Assembly: GCA_016932435.1 (NCBI GenBank)
Contig: JAFGCW010000078.1
Location: 1 to 64,000, forward strand
Direction of reading: 5' to 3'
Length of the DNA stretch: 64,000 nt
Source: Dehalococcoidales bacterium
GTDB lineage: Bacteria > Chloroflexota > Dehalococcoidia > Dehalococcoidales > UBA2162
The position numbers and the translations under genes are program-made. This document shows positions 7,751-16,312 of this stretch, piece by piece; position 1 is the first letter of the stretch; each line of letters opens with the position of its first letter. The notes below the pieces were generated by a model that was not told where the DNA came from, searched no databases, and was given only the letters and a program-made list of their open reading frames with translations.

Positions 7751-9712
7751 ATGACCGTTAAAATTCTAAGACTGACAGTTTGTAGTTTACTCGTTCTCGC
7801 GTTATTACTGGTATCCTGCAGTAAGAAAGACTCTGAAGGTGAGGTTAAAAACGGCGATACTGTCGAACCGACCGGACAGAGTGGGCCAGTCCCTGAATAT
7901 GAGACTGTAGACTGCCCATTTACCGTTCCCCAGGGAACGGAAGTAGAATGCGGGTGCATGACCGTTCCTGAAAACCGCAGCCTGCCTGAAGGAAACCAGG
8001 TAAAAATACAGTTCGCCATATTCAGATCAAAAACTAGCAACCCGGAACCGGATCCTATCGTCTATCTTGCCGGTGGACCCGGCGAACATGCCCTCGAAGC
8101 CGTTTCACTTACGTTTGACCAGAGATTCGCTTCCCTGACTGCCAGCCGTGATCTTATAGTTTTCGACCAGCGTGGTACCGGGTATTCCGAACCCGCCCTT
8201 GAATGCTTCGAACTTATCGAATTATCCTATGAAGTACTCGACCAGGATCTTGAAAATGACGAAGCGCTCGCATTGGAAAATGAGGCTACGCGTGCGTGTT
8301 ACGAACGCCTGATAGAGCAAAATATTGATCTTTCTTCGTATAACAGCGTAGAGAGTGCCGCCGACCTTAATGACCTGCGTCTTGCTTTAGGATACGAAGA
8401 ATGGAACCTTTTCGGGGTCTCATACGGCACTCGCCTTGCGCTGACTGCCATGCGTGACTATCCTGATGGTATCAGGAGCGTAATTCTCAACTCCACCGTA
8501 CCCCTCCAGGCTGACCTTTATTCGGAGACGCCGGCATCCTTCGACAGGGCATTGAATGTCCTGTTCGATAGCTGTGCCGATGACCCAGTCGCGGATAATG
8601 CCTATCCTGACCTGAAGAAAGTGTTGTTCGATTCAATCGATCAATTGAATAATTCGCCGGCTATATTTACCGCAATCCATCCTCTGAGCGGCGAATCATA
8701 CGATGTGCTGATGTCCGGGGATAATTTCTTTAATTTTATAATGTCGACATTATATACAACAGAGATTATCCCTCTGGTTCCTAAGGTGATTTTTGACGCA
8801 AAGAACGGCAAGTATAATACCCTGGCACTTCTCGTAGGTTCCAACCTGCTGAATATGGAACTCATGAGCACTGGTATGTATTTATCAGTACAGTGCAGCG
8901 AGGAACTACCGTTCAGTTCACAGGAGGATATTACCGCATCACTGGAAAAATATCCGGATATCCGGGAATACCTGGAAGACAGCCTGGGAGAAACCTCGTT
9001 CACTATATGCGAATACTGGACCGGGACAACACCCGATCCCATTGAAAATGAACCTGTGCACAGTGACATTCCTACTCTGATACTTTCCGGAGAATTCGAT
9101 CCTATTACACCCCCTGCGTGGGGATTACTGGCGTCCCAAACGCTGACAAACAGCTGGTTTCTCGAGTTTCCGGGACTGGGTCACGATGTGCTGGTTTCCG
9201 GCAGTAATTGTCCAGTGGAAATTGCCCTTAATTTCATCGATAATCCTTACTCGGAACCGGATAGAACATGCCTGACGGAGATTGAACCTCCGGACTATAT
9301 CGTTCTCGATGTTAACCTGGTACCCTTCACCAACACGTTATTCGGTATTAAAGGAATTATTCCGGAAAACTGGATTGAAATTACACCCGGAGTCTATGCC
9401 AGATCCGGACTGGGTATTACGGCTCTGGGACAGCAGGCTGTACCGGGTATGGACGGGGATACTATACTCGGTGTACTCAAAGGCTCATTCGGCATGGATG
9501 AAAATCCTGAAAAACAATCCAGCCGAAAGGCGAATGGTCTCGAATGGTCGATCTACCAGGAAGAAATCCTCGGTATGGCGATTAATATCGCCCTTATGGA
9601 GGGAGAAGGGATCACTTACTTCGTCCTGATGACCTGTGTTCCCGACGACCATCCATTCTACTATGACAACATGCTGATACCGGTAATAGATGCCTTCACT
9701 CCGGTCGAATAA
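7751..9712 (+). CDS. Lipid-anchored alpha/beta hydrolase with TAP-like C-terminus
   Basis: The signal peptide ends in LLLVSC, a lipobox, so it is anchored outside the membrane. The hydrolase fold has the oxyanion motif LAGGPGEHA, DQRGTGYSEP, and the nucleophile elbow GVSYGTR with Ser224. The C-terminal TAP-like part has SGEFDPITPPAWG (catalytic Asp) and GLGHDVL (catalytic His) with conserved cysteines, followed by NPYSEPDRTC. These features match tripeptidyl aminopeptidase/proline iminopeptidase relatives (Streptomyces Tap family). An extra C-terminal domain of about 130 residues follows the usual end, of unknown role. It probably trims peptides outside the cell. Confidence 0.85.
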   Translation: MTVKILRLTVCSLLVLALLLVSCSKKDSEGEVKNGDTVEPTGQSGPVPEYETVDCPFTVPQGTEVECGCMTVPENRSLPEGNQVKIQFAIFRSKTSNPEPDPIVYLAGGPGEHALEAVSLTFDQRFASLTASRDLIVFDQRGTGYSEPALECFELIELSYEVLDQDLENDEALALENEATRACYERLIEQNIDLSSYNSVESAADLNDLRLALGYEEWNLFGVSYGTRLALTAMRDYPDGIRSVILNSTVPLQADLYSETPASFDRALNVLFDSCADDPVADNAYPDLKKVLFDSIDQLNNSPAIFTAIHPLSGESYDVLMSGDNFFNFIMSTLYTTEIIPLVPKVIFDAKNGKYNTLALLVGSNLLNMELMSTGMYLSVQCSEELPFSSQEDITASLEKYPDIREYLEDSLGETSFTICEYWTGTTPDPIENEPVHSDIPTLILSGEFDPITPPAWGLLASQTLTNSWFLEFPGLGHDVLVSGSNCPVEIALNFIDNPYSEPDRTCLTEIEPPDYIVLDVNLVPFTNTLFGIKGIIPENWIEITPGVYARSGLGITALGQQAVPGMDGDTILGVLKGSFGMDENPEKQSSRKANGLEWSIYQEEILGMAINIALMEGEGITYFVLMTCVPDDHPFYYDNMLIPVIDAFTPVE

Positions 9713-9721
9713 ACGACCAAC

Positions 9722-10468
9722 CTACTCCCACCTGAAAAAACGAAGCGATAATAATGCCGCGAGAGCAGTTATACCCAGCACGATAAACATGGATTTGATA
9801 TCCCAGCCGAAACCAAGCCACGGATCCTGGAGCAGGAGTATCACGTATCGAAGAGGAGTAATATCGGCCACATAGTGCATTGCTTCGGTCATGACTTCTC
9901 TCGGAGGACCGCCACCGGACAGTATCATCATGACAAAGAACAGCAGCAAGCCGATACCCTGCGCTGCCCGTGTCGTGGGGAACAACGCACCGAGTAGAAT
10001 GCCTATCGACGCGAAACAGACAGTGCTGATGATAAAAGCAAGTATGAACATACCCGGTATCTCAGCCAGGGCAGCATCATATGCAAGTATAGACACTACG
10101 ACTACCAGTATTCCACCCATTATAGAAATGATGAAACTCACTATTGCCTGCGAACCGAAGATACTCCATATCGAGATAGAGGAAGCCTTAAGCCGCCGCA
10201 GTACTCCCCGTTCCCGGTATCCGGTCAGGTGCACCGGCATCGCCACAACACCTATCGAAGCAATAATCAAGCCGATATAAGCGGGAACGTAATAATTCAT
10301 CGGACCGACGCCGCGGTAAATTGCACCCTCGGGATCAGGCGTATTGCCGAATACGCCCCCCATAACCAGCACCAGGATAACCGGTAGTGCGAAAGTAAAG
10401 ACCATTGTGATAGGCTCTCTGATGAAGAGCTTCATCTCTATCCATGTCAGCTTTATTAACGTGCGCAT
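9722..10468 (-). CDS. ABC-2 type exporter permease
   Basis: About 248 residues with six membrane segments and the ABC-2 pattern: N-terminal IEMKLFIREPITMVFTFALPVILVL, then a periplasmic loop, then GLLLFFVMMILSGGGPP in the fifth-helix region. The start is ATG 10468, eight bases after the ATPase stop and preceded by AAGGA; the longer open frame overlaps the ATPase. With the upstream ATPase it forms a DrrAB-like drug or lipid exporter. Convergent with the hydrolase gene, only nine bases apart. Confidence 0.85.
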   Translation of the reverse strand: MRTLIKLTWIEMKLFIREPITMVFTFALPVILVLVMGGVFGNTPDPEGAIYRGVGPMNYYVPAYIGLIIASIGVVAMPVHLTGYRERGVLRRLKASSISIWSIFGSQAIVSFIISIMGGILVVVVSILAYDAALAEIPGMFILAFIISTVCFASIGILLGALFPTTRAAQGIGLLLFFVMMILSGGGPPREVMTEAMHYVADITPLRYVILLLQDPWLGFGWDIKSMFIVLGITALAALLSLRFFRWE

Positions 10469-10475
10469 ACGTTCC

Positions 10476-11384
10476 TTAATCCTGCATGGTATCCCCGGTG
10501 ATTGCCAGGAAAACATCCTCCAGCGATGGCTGTTCCGTGCGAAGATCAATCGGTAGAATACTATGGCCCGCCAACTCAGCCGCCACTGCTGCCAGTACCG
10601 GTCCGGTTCCTTCGACTTCTACTCTGAGTCCGTGCCTGGCAATACCGGTGACTTGTGGTAAAGCTTCAAGCCACGATAAATCCTCGACACCGGTACTGAA
10701 AATCACCTTAATCTTGTCAGCATAGGTAGTAATAAGACCCTGGGGTGTGTCTGTAGCGACGATCCAGCCGTGATCGACTATCGCCAGCCGGTCACAAAGT
10801 TGCTCAGCTTCATCCATAAAGTGGGTTACCAGCAATACCGTTGTCCCCTGCTCTCTGATCGCCCGTATCAGGTCCCAAGCGGTATGACGCGCAGCCGGAT
10901 CAAGGCCTGTCGTCATCTCGTCGAGAAATACCAGTTCCGGTCTATTCACCAGTGCCAGTGCTACGAACAGGCGCTGGCGCTGCCCTCCTGACAGGCTGGA
11001 GAAAGAAGCTTTACTTTTTTCGGCTAATCCCCACTGCTCCATCAATTTCTGCCAGTCAACGCTGCCGGGAGTCAAAGATGCAAAAAGATCCAGAGCTTCC
11101 CAGACTTTGATGCGGTCGGGCAACGCGGCTTCCTGAAGCTGGGAACCTATACGCTGCCTTAATGCCTTTATATTTGAAACGGGATCGATTCCGAGTATCC
11201 GTATAGTACCTGAATCAGGAGAACGTAGCCCCTGAAGACATTCTACCACGGTTGTTTTGCCGGCACCGTTGGGCCCGAGTAATCCGAATATTTCTCCCTC
11301 GGCTACCTCGAAAGAAATATCATCCACGGCAATCGTCTTACCGTAGGTTTTTCTCAAACTCTTAACCCTGATAACGTCTTCCAT
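10476..11384 (-). CDS. ABC exporter ATP-binding protein (DrrA-like)
   Basis: Walker A GPNGAGKTT (about residues 38-46), signature LSGGQRQRL (about 132-140), Walker B LVFLDEMTTGLD and the switch His in LLVTHFMDEAEQL are all present. The C-terminal extension ending PSLEDVFLAITG is typical of the DrrA/CcmA-type exporters. It energises the permease encoded just downstream. The gene starts 20 bases from tRNA-Cys, which is on the same strand upstream, so read-through transcription is possible. Confidence 0.9.
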   Translation of the reverse strand: MEDVIRVKSLRKTYGKTIAVDDISFEVAEGEIFGLLGPNGAGKTTVVECLQGLRSPDSGTIRILGIDPVSNIKALRQRIGSQLQEAALPDRIKVWEALDLFASLTPGSVDWQKLMEQWGLAEKSKASFSSLSGGQRQRLFVALALVNRPELVFLDEMTTGLDPAARHTAWDLIRAIREQGTTVLLVTHFMDEAEQLCDRLAIVDHGWIVATDTPQGLITTYADKIKVIFSTGVEDLSWLEALPQVTGIARHGLRVEVEGTGPVLAAVAAELAGHSILPIDLRTEQPSLEDVFLAITGDTMQD

Positions 11385-11403
11385 TACCAGCCCTGTAAAA
11401 AAA

Positions 11404-11478
11404 TGGAGGCGACGACCGGATTCGAACCGGTGAATAGAGGTTTTGCAGACCCCCGCCTTACCACTTGGCTACGTCGCC
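11404..11478 (-). tRNA. tRNA-Cys (anticodon GCA), CCA encoded
   Basis: On the minus strand it begins GGCGACGTAGCCAAGTGG and ends CGTCGCCTCCA. The acceptor stem GGCGACG/CGTCGCC is perfect, the discriminator is U as expected for Cys, and CCA is encoded at 11404-11406. The anticodon loop CTGCAAA gives GCA, and the T-loop TTCGAAT is intact. Confidence 0.95.
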
Positions 11479-11922
11479 TCGACAATATTATCGAGCTTTT
11501 ACGCCCTCATTATATCCTCTGACCGTTCAGCTATGCAAGCAAGTTTGATAATCAAAACAGCAACATTCACATTTGTATTGGAATACTGGTTGATTCAATA
11601 ATCACTCTGGTATAAAGAAATCGTTAACGAACTATTTTGAGCAGAAGTGGGGCAGATTAGAACCACGCCCTGCCTGAGGATGTATGCTATACGGAGTTAT
11701 CTAGTATTTAAGCATTTATACCTAATTCCACTAGGCATTTACTTTAATATATAGATTAATATTCAGATATTTACTCAAAGGTAAGAGACATATGAATAGC
11801 CTGCTTTATCGGTATTTCACGACGGAATAATTAAGTATCGAAGCGGAAGTCGAAAATATTGTTATGGTGTTACCATGATTGTAGATGGGATAGGTAAGGA
11901 TGAGAAAAAGGAGGTGAGATCG
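11479..11922. other. Spacer upstream of the LigA-like gene
   Basis: This AT-rich stretch holds no convincing gene. A 12-codon frame starts at ATG 11791 after AAAGGTAAGAG and ends before 11831, which could be a leader peptide but is too short to judge. The frame open from ATG 11875 belongs to the next gene but lacks a ribosome site. Confidence 0.4.
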
Positions 11923-12276
11923 TTGCTGCAATTAAAGCAAGATGAAAGGCAAACGAGTTACATTCCTCTCATTATCAGGCATATCTTAGAAGAACGGGAT
12001 AACGATTTATCGGTTGATGATACCAAAAAGAAAAGAGCGGGACCTTCAGAGAAAGAGGCGATTCTTGCCGTTCTGATGAGAGCTGCAAATGACCACAAAT
12101 TCCTGGCACGCTTATCGGAAGACCCTTCAGAAGCTCTTAGTGAGTATGACCTCACCCTGGAAGAAAAAGCCGCTCTTGAATCGGGTGATATTCGTCAAAT
12201 CGAATCATGGGTCGACAAGCTGGATAAGCGGTTGAGCACATGGGTTACTTGCCGTCTACAGCAGGAAAAATGGTAA
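11923..12276 (+). CDS. Small LigA-like helical protein
   Basis: TTG 11923 is chosen because AAAGGAGGTGA, an almost ideal ribosome site, ends eight bases before it; the upstream ATG 11875 has none. The 117-residue product has a charged N-terminal part and a C-terminal helical domain with FLARLSEDPSEALSEYDLT, EEKAALESGDI and a final LQQEKW. This pattern occurs in the small LigA-type subunit of extradiol dioxygenases and in stand-alone proteins annotated in some genomes as RiPP-precursor-like (Franean1_4349 type). No LigB subunit or modification enzyme is nearby, so a role in ring cleavage is doubtful. Function unknown. Confidence 0.65.
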   Translation: MLQLKQDERQTSYIPLIIRHILEERDNDLSVDDTKKKRAGPSEKEAILAVLMRAANDHKFLARLSEDPSEALSEYDLTLEEKAALESGDIRQIESWVDKLDKRLSTWVTCRLQQEKW

Positions 12277-12291
12277 TAGAACGCAGCATCT

Positions 12292-13281
12292 CTATATAGA
12301 TACGGGTTTCCCAAAGTCGATACTCCTTGTCTTCATACTCTGCAACAGTTTCGTACGTAACTCAACCATCCAGTCAGGTTCGTTATTCCACTTTTCCTTC
12401 GTTGAACGTATTATTTTTACATATCCGTTCAGGTTGGCATACCTCCTGAAAACAGGCATCAACTCAAGCATAGAGTCCTGAACGGGAAATTCTGAACGGT
12501 ATCCGTTTATAAAAAAGCCCTGTATCTCCTCGGGATTCCTGGATGGCACATCCCTGAAAAGACCGTCCAGAGCCTGGTCGATATCGACCGCGAACCAGTG
12601 ATAATGGGAATCAACGAAATCGATCGCGTGAAAACTTCCGTCGTCTTCATTATAAAAAACGTTATCGGTCTCAAAGTCATAATGTACCAGTCCGTAGTTT
12701 TCATCATCTGCCGGAAGTCCGGACAAATAAGTCCTTAGAATCTCAAGTTCATTTCGAGCGTCTTTTTCATCAATAAACTCCGACAATATCATATCCACCC
12801 AGTCCAGTTGCTCTCGCCAGGATAGTCGTTTAAACCTTCCGGGATGATATCGTTGGCTATGAGAATGTAACTTACCCAGTGCTTTCCCATACCCGTAAAT
12901 AATATCGTCGGTAATCTCGATCCTGTTTAATGCATTACCGGGTACTCTCTTGAACACTACGGCCAGGTAATCACCCCATGGAGTGGTTACCAGCTCCAGC
13001 TCATTACCATTCTTTGAAGGTAATGTTTCCGGCACCGGATAACCTCCGGAACGAAGATATTCCAGGAATTCCAGTTCTGCCAAAATTGTATCAGCCGTGT
13101 GTTCTTCTACCGGTGAAAAACGTAGTATCAACACCTCGTCTTCTTTAATAAAAGGATAAACGGCATTTGCGGATATTCGAAAATTATCCAGTATACCCAG
13201 TTTATCGGTATCATGATCCCAATTCTTAAGAATCATATGAGTAAGGTCCCTGTTATCGAACAGGTATTTCAGTTTCATCAT
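12292..13281 (-). CDS. APH-family phosphotransferase
   Basis: A protein-kinase-like fold of about 330 residues. The catalytic loop is GLVHYDFETDNVFYN (H-x-D-x4-N, about residues 198-212) and the metal-binding motif is AIDFVDS, as in aminoglycoside and choline/homoserine kinases. The substrate may be an antibiotic, a sugar or a small alcohol. ATG 13281 is preferred, with GAGGA upstream; the frame runs further to 13317 without support. A 5' leader of about 190 bases with a terminator hairpin and a tiny ORF precedes it, which suggests attenuation. Confidence 0.8.
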   Translation of the reverse strand: MMKLKYLFDNRDLTHMILKNWDHDTDKLGILDNFRISANAVYPFIKEDEVLILRFSPVEEHTADTILAELEFLEYLRSGGYPVPETLPSKNGNELELVTTPWGDYLAVVFKRVPGNALNRIEITDDIIYGYGKALGKLHSHSQRYHPGRFKRLSWREQLDWVDMILSEFIDEKDARNELEILRTYLSGLPADDENYGLVHYDFETDNVFYNEDDGSFHAIDFVDSHYHWFAVDIDQALDGLFRDVPSRNPEEIQGFFINGYRSEFPVQDSMLELMPVFRRYANLNGYVKIIRSTKEKWNNEPDWMVELRTKLLQSMKTRSIDFGKPVSI

Positions 13282-13310
13282 GTTACTATTCCTCTTTCTA
13301 AAAATAAGAA

Positions 13311-13332
13311 ACCGCAAGGTTACGCTTGCGGT
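13311..13332 (-). terminator. Leader terminator/attenuator of the phosphotransferase gene
   Basis: Read on the minus strand, ACCGCAAG and CTTGCGGT form an 8-bp stem with a 6-base loop, followed by TTCTTATTTTT, about 30 bases before the start codon. The 3' arm contains AACCTTG, which can pair instead with CAAGGTT further up the leader (13388-13394), a possible antiterminator. Confidence 0.65.
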
Positions 13333-13427
13333 CCAAAAATATAATTAATTCAGTTGAATTCACACGAAAAGTGTGTTGCCTATTGTAAACCTTGTATTGC
13401 AGACGCTTGACGTCTGCCGCTATTCAG

Positions 13428-13451
13428 TTATCTGATATTCACCTTATTCAT
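13428..13451 (-). CDS. Possible 7-residue leader peptide
   Basis: The frame reads MNKVNIR and then stop. An extended ribosome site complementary to the 16S 3' end (GGAGGTGATT, 13461-13470) lies upstream, but spacing to the ATG is long at about 14 bases. The stop is followed by a GCAGACG/CGTCTGC hairpin (13399-13417), a CACAC/GTGTG hairpin (13361-13375) and the terminator. The layout resembles leader-peptide control of resistance genes. It is an inference. Confidence 0.35.
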   Translation of the reverse strand: MNKVNIR

Positions 13452-13474
13452 TATTTTTTCAATCACCTCCTTTT

Positions 13475-13723
13475 ATAGGAATCGACTCATCGTATCATAT
13501 AATCCCGGCGAAGGTAAACACATAGATTATTTCCTGTTCATCCCGCAGTGGATTTTGAACAATGTATATCTTCTCAGGGGGTCATAATAAGTGCAGTAGC
13601 AGTGAATACTAATAATTCGTCTGCGACTAACAAAAATCAGATTACTACTCAATACGCACTATCTTTTTCGAAATAATCACGTTATATTAAGTGATATAGA
13701 GAATACCACCAGGGAGGTTGGAT
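13475..13723. other. Divergent intergenic region
   Basis: This spacer separates the phosphotransferase leader from the DUF4349 lipoprotein gene. A TATGAT box near 13495 on the minus strand could be the -10 of the leader transcript, but no good -35 is visible. Otherwise nothing is recognised. Confidence 0.35.
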
Positions 13724-14923
13724 ATGAAAAAGTTGATACTATTTACCGCGCTCGCTATTATCATGATTCTTACATCAGTCATATCCTGTGGAAGTGATGC
13801 GGAAGAACGGGCTGAAGAAGAAGGAATAATATTGTCCACGCCAAGTATTGACTATCCGGGAGAAACTAAAATAACCGGGGCACCGTCATCCGGATCGAGT
13901 GATATGGACTGGGACAAAGATGAGGGAGCAGCCATATACAAGGAATCCGAAGGAATGGGGAGAGGTGAAGACGCAGTAACTGTTACAACGACCGACTCAA
14001 GCCATGGAATCAGTGAAGACAGGATGATCGTCCGTACCGGCGATATGGCTATGGTCGTCGAGAACGTCGAATCCTCTATCGAAAACATTAAACAGCTTGC
14101 CGAAACGTACGAAGGGTGGGTAGTTTCTTCATCGATGTGGAAGAATGGTGAAGCACTCGCCGGAAGTATCAGTATCCGGGTTCTCGCTGAACACTTCGAT
14201 AGCACCCTGAAAGCACTGAGAGGAATGGCGGTCGAAGTGAAATACGAAAACACGTCAAGCCGTGATGTTACGGAAGAATACGTTGACCTCAATGCCAGCC
14301 TGGAAAATCTCGAAGCGACCGAACACCAGCTTCAAGTGATTATGGATAAAGCTGATTCGGTCGAAGATATACTCGACGTACAGAGAGAACTGACCCGTGT
14401 CAGGGGTGAAATCGAGCAAACAAAAGCCAGGATGCAGTACCTGGAACAGACTTCTTCAACATCGATAATTTATATCCAGCTTGAAGAATCAGGACTCGAT
14501 ATCAACTTTTCGGCAGATAAAAGAAGAGGTATAAGAGAAGGTGAGAGTGTACGGTTCACACTACAGGGAGTTTCCGGAGGAATCCCACCCTACAGCTACC
14601 TGTGGGAATTTGGCGATGGAGAAACGAGTACTAATGACAATCCTTCGCACTCATACGACGATTCCGGTTATTACACGGTGTCACTCACGGTGACCGATGA
14701 CAGGGGCAATACGGACACCCAAATAAGAGAAGGGTATATTTCCGTTGAACCCGGTTGGAATGCAGGAAGTATTGCCAGCAAGGCCTGGAATGGGCTTGTG
14801 ACGTTCGGTCACGTGCTGGGTAACATACTGATATGGATTGGAATATTCAGCCCCGTATGGCTGATAATCGGTGGGCTGATATACTGGAGAGTCCGCAAGC
14901 GAAGGCAAAAGGAAAGTAAATAA
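13724..14923 (+). CDS. DUF4349 lipoprotein with inserted PKD domain
   Basis: The lipobox SVISC follows a short signal segment. Residues about 100-250 are a DUF4349 domain: RMIVRTGDMAMVVENVE, then a long coiled coil around YVDLNASLENLEATEHQLQ split by RELTRVRGEIEQTKARMQ. A PKD domain follows (about 275-342) with PPYSYLWEFGDG and YTVSLTVTD, then a C-terminal membrane helix (about 360-385) and a basic tail. DUF4349 proteins normally run straight from coiled coil to membrane helix, so the PKD insertion is unusual. ATG 13724 follows GGAGG with six-base spacing. Probably an envelope structural or sensing protein. Confidence 0.85.
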   Translation: MKKLILFTALAIIMILTSVISCGSDAEERAEEEGIILSTPSIDYPGETKITGAPSSGSSDMDWDKDEGAAIYKESEGMGRGEDAVTVTTTDSSHGISEDRMIVRTGDMAMVVENVESSIENIKQLAETYEGWVVSSSMWKNGEALAGSISIRVLAEHFDSTLKALRGMAVEVKYENTSSRDVTEEYVDLNASLENLEATEHQLQVIMDKADSVEDILDVQRELTRVRGEIEQTKARMQYLEQTSSTSIIYIQLEESGLDINFSADKRRGIREGESVRFTLQGVSGGIPPYSYLWEFGDGETSTNDNPSHSYDDSGYYTVSLTVTDDRGNTDTQIREGYISVEPGWNAGSIASKAWNGLVTFGHVLGNILIWIGIFSPVWLIIGGLIYWRVRKRRQKESK

Positions 14924-15005
14924 AGGAGTCACCGGAATCAGGAAAACACTTACAATACTCTAAATAAAGTGCTTTCCTAACAATAACCCATTTAAATCGA
15001 TAAGG

Positions 15006-15041
15006 AAAAGCTTCCCGTTTATTACGCGGGAAGCTTTTTTA
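15006..15041. terminator. Bidirectional intrinsic terminator
   Basis: AAAAGCTTCCCG (15006-15017) pairs with CGGGAAGCTTTT (15027-15038), giving T-runs in both directions. It lies between the convergent lipoprotein gene and the small membrane protein gene and can serve both. Confidence 0.85.
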
Positions 15042-15236
15042 TTATTCTATTTCTGTACGAGAATTCACCGTAGCGATGCAACCAAGCATAAGGAGAATAC
15101 CCAGCGTCAGCCAGAACATTGCCGTCATAGGTGCTGGAAGATCAGATAACGCGGGGATTGCATCCGTAGCGACGACAATTCCCATTATTCCACTCAAACC
15201 GGCAAGACAGCCGAGAATCCAGGCTAATATACCCAT
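15042..15236 (-). CDS. Small two-helix membrane protein
   Basis: A 64-residue product with two hydrophobic segments: ILAWILGCLAGLSGIMGIVVA and MTAMFWLTLGILLMLGCIA. The first contains several small residues suited to helix packing. ATG 15236 is preferred because GGAGGG lies four bases upstream; the frame could also start 12 bases earlier. I do not recognise the family. It is a lone gene divergent from pncC. Confidence 0.6.
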   Translation of the reverse strand: MGILAWILGCLAGLSGIMGIVVATDAIPALSDLPAPMTAMFWLTLGILLMLGCIATVNSRTEIE

Positions 15237-15324
15237 ACTACCCTCCATTAAGGCTGAATTTTGCTTTATTTTAATCCTTCACTCCCTTATAATCAATAGA
15301 CATCAGGTAAATCTGGAGATACGA

Positions 15325-15801
15325 ATGGATGAAATAGAGAAAACGATAGGCACTATCCTTACTAATAAAGGCATGACGCTCGGTGTGATCGAGTCCGCAA
15401 CCGGCGGATTGATCTCTCACCGGGTAACAAATGTAGCCGGAAGTTCCGAGTATTACAAGGGATCGATAACTGCTTACAGTAATGAAATCAAGAACAGGAT
15501 TGTAGGCGTGAAAGCCGATACTCTGGAAGAACACGGATCGGTGAGTGCCCGGACAGCCGAAGAACTGGCTGCAGGCGGAAAAAAGGTACTGGAGGTCGAT
15601 ATATGCATTGCCGATACCGGAATAGCCGGACCGGGAGGTGGTACTCCGGATAAGCCGGTTGGTCTGTTCTATATCGGACTCTCACACAAAAACACGACCT
15701 TTAACCGTAAGCATATTTTCAATGGCGACCGCGAGCAGAACAAGAAAGAAGCAGCGGAAACTGCTTTACAGATACTGAAAGAATACCTGGAATCCCTGTA
15801 A
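15325..15801 (+). CDS. pncC: Nicotinamide-nucleotide amidase (CinA C-terminal domain)
   Basis: The 158-residue product is a stand-alone CinA C-terminal domain. It has LGVIESATGGLISHRVTNVAGSS, the conserved catalytic serine/threonine region, then YYKGSITAYSNEIKN and DTGIAGPGGGTPDKPVG. Members hydrolyse NMN to NaMN and ammonia, recycling pyridine nucleotides. ATG 15325 has GGAG six bases before it; the frame open upstream is non-coding. It sits six bases from a Nudix gene, so the two are likely co-transcribed, which fits nucleotide salvage or housecleaning. Confidence 0.9.
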   Translation: MDEIEKTIGTILTNKGMTLGVIESATGGLISHRVTNVAGSSEYYKGSITAYSNEIKNRIVGVKADTLEEHGSVSARTAEELAAGGKKVLEVDICIADTGIAGPGGGTPDKPVGLFYIGLSHKNTTFNRKHIFNGDREQNKKEAAETALQILKEYLESL

Positions 15802-15807
15802 GTACCG

Positions 15808-16224
15808 ATGGCAGACAACCTGGAAGAAAAACACGTCGTAACCTGCTTTCTTGAATCCGGCGGCAAGATATTACTCCTGCGGCGCAGCCGGCAGGTCGGC
15901 AGTTACCGGGGAAAATGGGCTGGAGTCAGCGGCTATGTCGAATCGCCACCGGATGAACAGGCTGTAATTGAAATAGGTGAAGAGACCGGCCTGGACGCAG
16001 GCGATATCCGACTGCTGAAAGAAGGGAAATCTCTGGTAATAAACGATGATAATCTGAGCACAAAATGGGTGGTACATCCATTCCTTTTTCATGTAAACAC
16101 TCCCGAAAAAGTGAAGATAGACTGGGAACACAAAGAATATAAATGGATAAATCCGGTCGATATCGATACCTATGATACCGTCCCCGGCTTGAAAAACACC
16201 CTCGAACGGGTATTACCTGCTTGA
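15808..16224 (+). CDS. Nudix hydrolase with divergent Nudix box
   Basis: 138 residues. The N-terminal strand HVVTCFLESGGKILLLRRS and the loop GKWAGVSGYVE are typical Nudix. The box GYVESPPDEQAVIEIGEETGL keeps the three metal-binding glutamates EIGEE but is two residues shorter than the standard 23-residue box and lacks the usual Arg before the first Glu. The protein probably hydrolyses a nucleoside diphosphate derivative, but activity cannot be assumed. It lies just after pncC. Confidence 0.75.
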   Translation: MADNLEEKHVVTCFLESGGKILLLRRSRQVGSYRGKWAGVSGYVESPPDEQAVIEIGEETGLDAGDIRLLKEGKSLVINDDNLSTKWVVHPFLFHVNTPEKVKIDWEHKEYKWINPVDIDTYDTVPGLKNTLERVLPA

Positions 16225-16312
16225 AACTAATTTCAGGCATATAAACTGATTGATGTAACTGATATTACTGTGTTAAAATTCTCCCACTAAAAACAATCGG
16301 AGGAGCACTATC

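Noticed and set aside
9722..10549. Longer start of the ABC-2 permease at 10549
   Set aside because: The extra 27 codons overlap the end of the ATPase gene and have no membrane segment; ATG 10468 has AAGGA upstream.
11875..12276. Calling the LigA-like protein a RiPP precursor
   Set aside because: No modification enzymes or clear core peptide with Cys/Ser/Thr clusters were found.
12292..13281. Calling the phosphotransferase an aminoglycoside resistance gene
   Set aside because: The motifs are shared with choline, homoserine and sugar kinases; no substrate-specific feature is visible.
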